DNA of 51,612 bases from Planctomycetota bacterium (lineage in GTDB: Bacteria; Planctomycetota; UBA1135; UBA2386). The notes below the pieces were generated by a model. The model was given only the letters and a program-made list of their open reading frames with translations, was not told the origin of the DNA and made no database searches. Shown piece after piece: positions 49,119 through 51,612 of this stretch. The stretch's first letter is position 1. The number at the start of each line of letters is the position of its first letter. The position numbers and the translations under genes were made by a program. The stretch covers positions 1 through 51,612 of the forward strand of contig JADZDL010000019.1 of assembly GCA_020851075.1 (NCBI GenBank), read 5' to 3'.

Positions 49119-50201
49119 TCAGCCCTTGCGCTGCTCCGCGGGTTTCTCGGCGGGTTTCTCGGCTGGCAACTTCGCGAGCTTCGTCACACGCCCGAGGAAG
49201 TTCCAATCCATCACGTAGAGGTTGCCCTCCTTGTCGACGCACACCGAGTGTGGCGACAGGAAATGGCCCTCCTCCCACTGCGCGCGCGGCACCCCGTTCT
49301 GCGCGCGCTTCTTCGGGTCCGGGTTGTCGCCGAGGTGAATCACCGGCACGTCGTCCTTGCCCAGGATCGAGACGCGACCAACCAGGTCCGCCACGACGAG
49401 GTTGCCATCACCGAGTGGCCACACGTTGCACGGACGGCGCAGGTCCTTGTCCATGAGCCGCACGAACGTGCCGTCCATCGAAAACCACTGCAGGCGGTGG
49501 TTCTCCCGATCGCAGACGAGCAGCAGCGGTTCCTTGCCGCGCGTATCGAGCCAGATGCCGTGCGGGGTCTTCATCTTGCCGGGCTCGCTGCCGGGCCCAC
49601 CAAACGACTTCACGTAGTTGCGGTCCTTGTCGTAGAGGTGCACCCACGACAGGCCATACCCGTCCGCGACGAAGATCTGGCCTTCGGGCCCCACCGCCAC
49701 GGCCGTCGGGTGGAACTGGTCTTCGCGCTCATACAAACCCGACGCCTGCGGCCAACCGATCGTCCACAGCACCTTGCCATCGATCGTCGTCTTCACGACT
49801 TCGTGCCGCCCGGTGTGTGCCAGGTACAACACTTCGGCCCCGTCCTCCATGCGCAGGCACATGCCGTGCATGCCACCGCGATACTCCTTGCCCCAACCCT
49901 TCACGACCTTGCCCGCGGGCGAGAACGTGACGACGGCCTGCTCGGTATCGGTGTTCGCCAGCACGTTGCCGGCCTTGTCGACGACGAGGCAACCGTGGGT
50001 ATTGCCGAGGTCCTTGCCATCGGCCGTCTGGCCCCAGCCCGAAACCCATTGGTAACGATAGGCGCCACTGCCCAACACGACGGGCTCACTGTCGGCGACC
50101 GCCTCCGCAGGCGCCTCCGCCGCAGGTGCCGGCGGGGTCGATCCCGGCTGTTGGGCAACAAGCGAACTACTCAGCAGCGAGACGAAGGCAAACTTGCGCA
50201 T
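49119..50201 (-). CDS. Secreted NHL-repeat beta-propeller protein
   Basis: 360 residues with a signal peptide (1-17) and a Pro/Ala/Glu-rich spacer. Residues ~45-335 hold about six beta-propeller blades of the NHL type (HGCLVVDKAGNVLANTD, PTAVAVGPEGQIFVADGYG, PHSVCVDKEGNLYVMDW, each followed by a turn and strand). The fold is that of peptidyl-amidoglycolate lyase and of many extracellular binding proteins; the lyase zinc ligands cannot be verified here. The last ~15 residues repeat AEKP. The ATG is preceded by GGAG at good spacing. Divergent from the Gly-rich thioredoxin-like gene. Confidence 0.82.
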   Translation of the reverse strand: MRKFAFVSLLSSSLVAQQPGSTPPAPAAEAPAEAVADSEPVVLGSGAYRYQWVSGWGQTADGKDLGNTHGCLVVDKAGNVLANTDTEQAVVTFSPAGKVVKGWGKEYRGGMHGMCLRMEDGAEVLYLAHTGRHEVVKTTIDGKVLWTIGWPQASGLYEREDQFHPTAVAVGPEGQIFVADGYGLSWVHLYDKDRNYVKSFGGPGSEPGKMKTPHGIWLDTRGKEPLLLVCDRENHRLQWFSMDGTFVRLMDKDLRRPCNVWPLGDGNLVVADLVGRVSILGKDDVPVIHLGDNPDPKKRAQNGVPRAQWEEGHFLSPHSVCVDKEGNLYVMDWNFLGRVTKLAKLPAEKPAEKPAEQRKG

Positions 50202-50406
50202 GGGAACTCCGGACCGGGTGCAGGAACGACGAAGGGCCCTGTTCTAGCGCCCACCCGGCCGCAACGGAATCGTCCGCGCGGCCCAAGCCCAGATTCCCCG
50301 CCCCCACTGGTACCAAACTGGTGCATGCCGCCTGCACCGATCAAACCCGCCAGCGTCGATACTCGACCCCTGGTGCAATCCGATCCCCCAAACGGTGCGC
50401 CATATC

Positions 50407-50411
50407 AGGAG
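50407..50411 (+). promoter_or_regulatory. Ribosome binding site (AGGAG) of the Gly-rich protein
   Basis: AGGAG at 50407-50411, six bases before the ATG at 50418. It fixes that ATG as the start, which also begins the signal peptide. Confidence 0.6.
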
Positions 50412-50417
50412 TCCAGT

Positions 50418-51305
50418 ATGCGGTCCGTTTCGTTTGCGTCCGCGGTCGCCCTTTGCCTGTGCCTCGCTCCCGAAATGCTCGCCCAAGGCGGCGGCGGCCG
50501 TTGGCGCCGCCCCGAGGAGATCACCAACCGCACGGGCGCGTTCTTCACCGACATCGCCGGCCCAACCGCGGACGGCGACAAGGTAGCCGACCTCGCCACG
50601 CTCGAACTGGCCCGCACCGCGAAGAGCGCCAACCAGATGGTGGTGCTCTACCTCGTCGACGGCGGCGACGACCAGGACACGCGCGAGCAGTTTGAGAGCA
50701 CGCTATTTGCCAACGACGAACTCGGCATCGAGCTGAAGTTCTTCCACTGTGCAAGAATCGATCTCGCCAAAGAGCCCGCCCTAAAGACGAAGTACACCAA
50801 GCAGGCGCCGCTCTTCGTGGTCTTCGACGCCAGCGGCAAACCCGTCGAGCTGTCGATGAGCGGCTACAAGCCGCAGACGAGTGCCCTTTCGAAACTGCTC
50901 GAGAAGCAGGCGGCGGGCACGGTCAAGCCTTCGCTCGCGGGCTTCGCGAAGACGTACGGCGGCATCATTCAGGACCTCGAGCAGGTGCTCAGCAAGAAGA
51001 AGCAGGCGCTGCAGAAGCAGGCCAAGGCCGGCGGCGACCAGGGCAAACGCGCGGAAGCGGACAAGGACGTGAAGGCGCTCGAGGCCGAAGAGCAGAAGAT
51101 CCTGACGAAGGAGAAGGACCTGCTCAGCAAGGTGCGGCTGCCTGAGCGTGATGCGAAGGCGCAGCGTGTTGGGGCTCCGCGTTGGGGTGGGCGTGGGGGT
51201 GCACCGGGTGGTGGTGCTCCGGGCGCCGGCGGCGGAGCAGGAGCCGGCGGTGGAACCGGTTCGGGCCGCGGTGCAGCACCGGCGGGCGGCACGAACGGCG
51301 GCTGA
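50418..51305 (+). CDS. Exported thioredoxin-like protein with coiled coil and Gly-rich tail
   Basis: 295 residues. Signal peptide (1-22, ending MLAQ). Residues ~55-165 follow a thioredoxin-like strand/helix order (MVVLYLVDGG, FFHCARIDL, then QAPLFVVFDASGKPV with Pro131 in the cis-proline place), but the CxxC is absent; the mature part has a single Cys111. Residues ~175-250 are a Lys/Gln/Glu/Ala coiled coil, and the last ~45 are Gly/Ala/Pro-rich and probably disordered. Role unknown; a structural or partner-binding use of the fold is more likely than redox chemistry. Strong ribosome binding site. Confidence 0.72.
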   Translation: MRSVSFASAVALCLCLAPEMLAQGGGGRWRRPEEITNRTGAFFTDIAGPTADGDKVADLATLELARTAKSANQMVVLYLVDGGDDQDTREQFESTLFANDELGIELKFFHCARIDLAKEPALKTKYTKQAPLFVVFDASGKPVELSMSGYKPQTSALSKLLEKQAAGTVKPSLAGFAKTYGGIIQDLEQVLSKKKQALQKQAKAGGDQGKRAEADKDVKALEAEEQKILTKEKDLLSKVRLPERDAKAQRVGAPRWGGRGGAPGGGAPGAGGGAGAGGGTGSGRGAAPAGGTNGG

Positions 51306-51367
51306 GCTGTGTTCGCGGCGGCCTCGCTCAGGTCCGACCGCAGCTTCCGCGTCTTTGGAATCGTGCC

Positions 51368-51612
51368 ATGGCAATCATGCGAAGCGTAGTCGGTGGCATT
51401 GTGCTGGCGCTGTCCCTGCAAAGCGTGCCGGCTCAGTGGTCCCCGTTGCAACGGAGCGTAGCGCACTACACCAGTTTCTTGATACCAGTAGGTGCCAGTA
51501 TCCAGGGTTTGGGAGCCCCTGGCAATTGGTCGCAAATTGCCAGCGATGGTCTAGGTGGAATCGTCGTCGCGGAGCCGTCGTACACCCCCCAGTTGCAATT
51601 CAGCATTAGAAC
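51368..51612 (+). CDS. Start of a secreted protein, cut by the window edge
   Basis: 81 codons are visible with no stop. The ATG at 51368 (or 51377) opens a signal peptide (basic start, IVLALSLQSVPAQ), followed by a Ser/Gly-rich, beta-like segment. A weak GGAA precedes it. This tail of the window is visibly less GC-rich than the rest, including third codon positions. Nothing more can be said without the remaining sequence. Confidence 0.6.
   Translation, partial: MAIMRSVVGGIVLALSLQSVPAQWSPLQRSVAHYTSFLIPVGASIQGLGAPGNWSQIASDGLGGIVVAEPSYTPQLQFSIR

Noticed and set aside
1..51612. CRISPR arrays, transposases, integrases, phage or defence genes
   Set aside because: None found: no regularly spaced repeats, no insertion-sequence ends and no recognisable transposase or defence domains in either strand.

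Overview
The window is high-GC bacterial chromosome, densely coded on both strands, with short gaps, several convergent 3' overlaps and no mobile element, CRISPR array or rRNA. It looks like a member of the Planctomycetota, probably one of the deep lineages rich in large secreted and TPR proteins. The basis is indirect: many signal-peptide proteins of unknown function, an MglA-type GTPase, a giant alpha-2-macroglobulin-like protein, an ECF sigma factor, a bacterial Ski2-like helicase and a separate FtsQ-like protein. No rRNA or marker alignment is available here, so this is inference.

Layout. 1-8.9 kb: secreted alpha/beta hydrolase, comF and a small membrane protein, the gatC-gatA-gatB operon (tRNA-dependent amidotransferase), an exported CGWC thioredoxin and a cysteine-synthase-family enzyme. 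8.9-17.1 kb: a large secreted esterase with a LamG-like domain, a GT-C-type membrane glycosyltransferase, an exported protein with three PrcB_C-like repeats, a serine hydrolase, an FtsQ-like division protein and an 85-residue protein. 17.1-25.6 kb: a Ski2-like RNA helicase, then a minus-strand isoprenoid/cofactor operon: anchored coiled-coil protein, ispA, dxs, nadK and a 137-residue protein. 25.7-36.2 kb: a TPR lipoprotein carrying an HExxH motif and a 2597-residue macroglobulin-like protein. 36.3-41 kb: a secreted protein, a degenerate receiver protein, an ECF-like sigma factor, divergent tRNA-His(GTG) and tRNA-Lys(CTT) genes with recognisable promoters, a strong terminator and an MglA-GTPase/histidine-kinase fusion. 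41-51.6 kb: an M16-like protein overlapping a double-ATPase ABC protein, a redoxin-fold protein without catalytic cysteines, a coaD-ridA-membrane protein operon, comEC, an NHL-type beta-propeller, a Gly-rich thioredoxin-like protein and the start of another secreted protein cut by the window edge.

How the parts relate. gatCAB makes Gln-tRNA and/or Asn-tRNA. ispA and dxs supply isoprenoid precursors, with nadK feeding NADPH. comF and comEC are both DNA-uptake genes but lie 44 kb apart. Much of the rest is envelope or periplasm biology: proteolysis, protease control, redox and surface glycans.

The most unusual items are the MglA-kinase fusion, which has Ser at the position of the intrinsic Arg finger; the macroglobulin-like giant with TPR blocks on both sides, a second copy of an MG-type module and no CxEQ thioester; the HExxH lipoprotein beside it; and repeated TANNNT elements 6-8 nt upstream of start codons, suggesting leaderless transcription.
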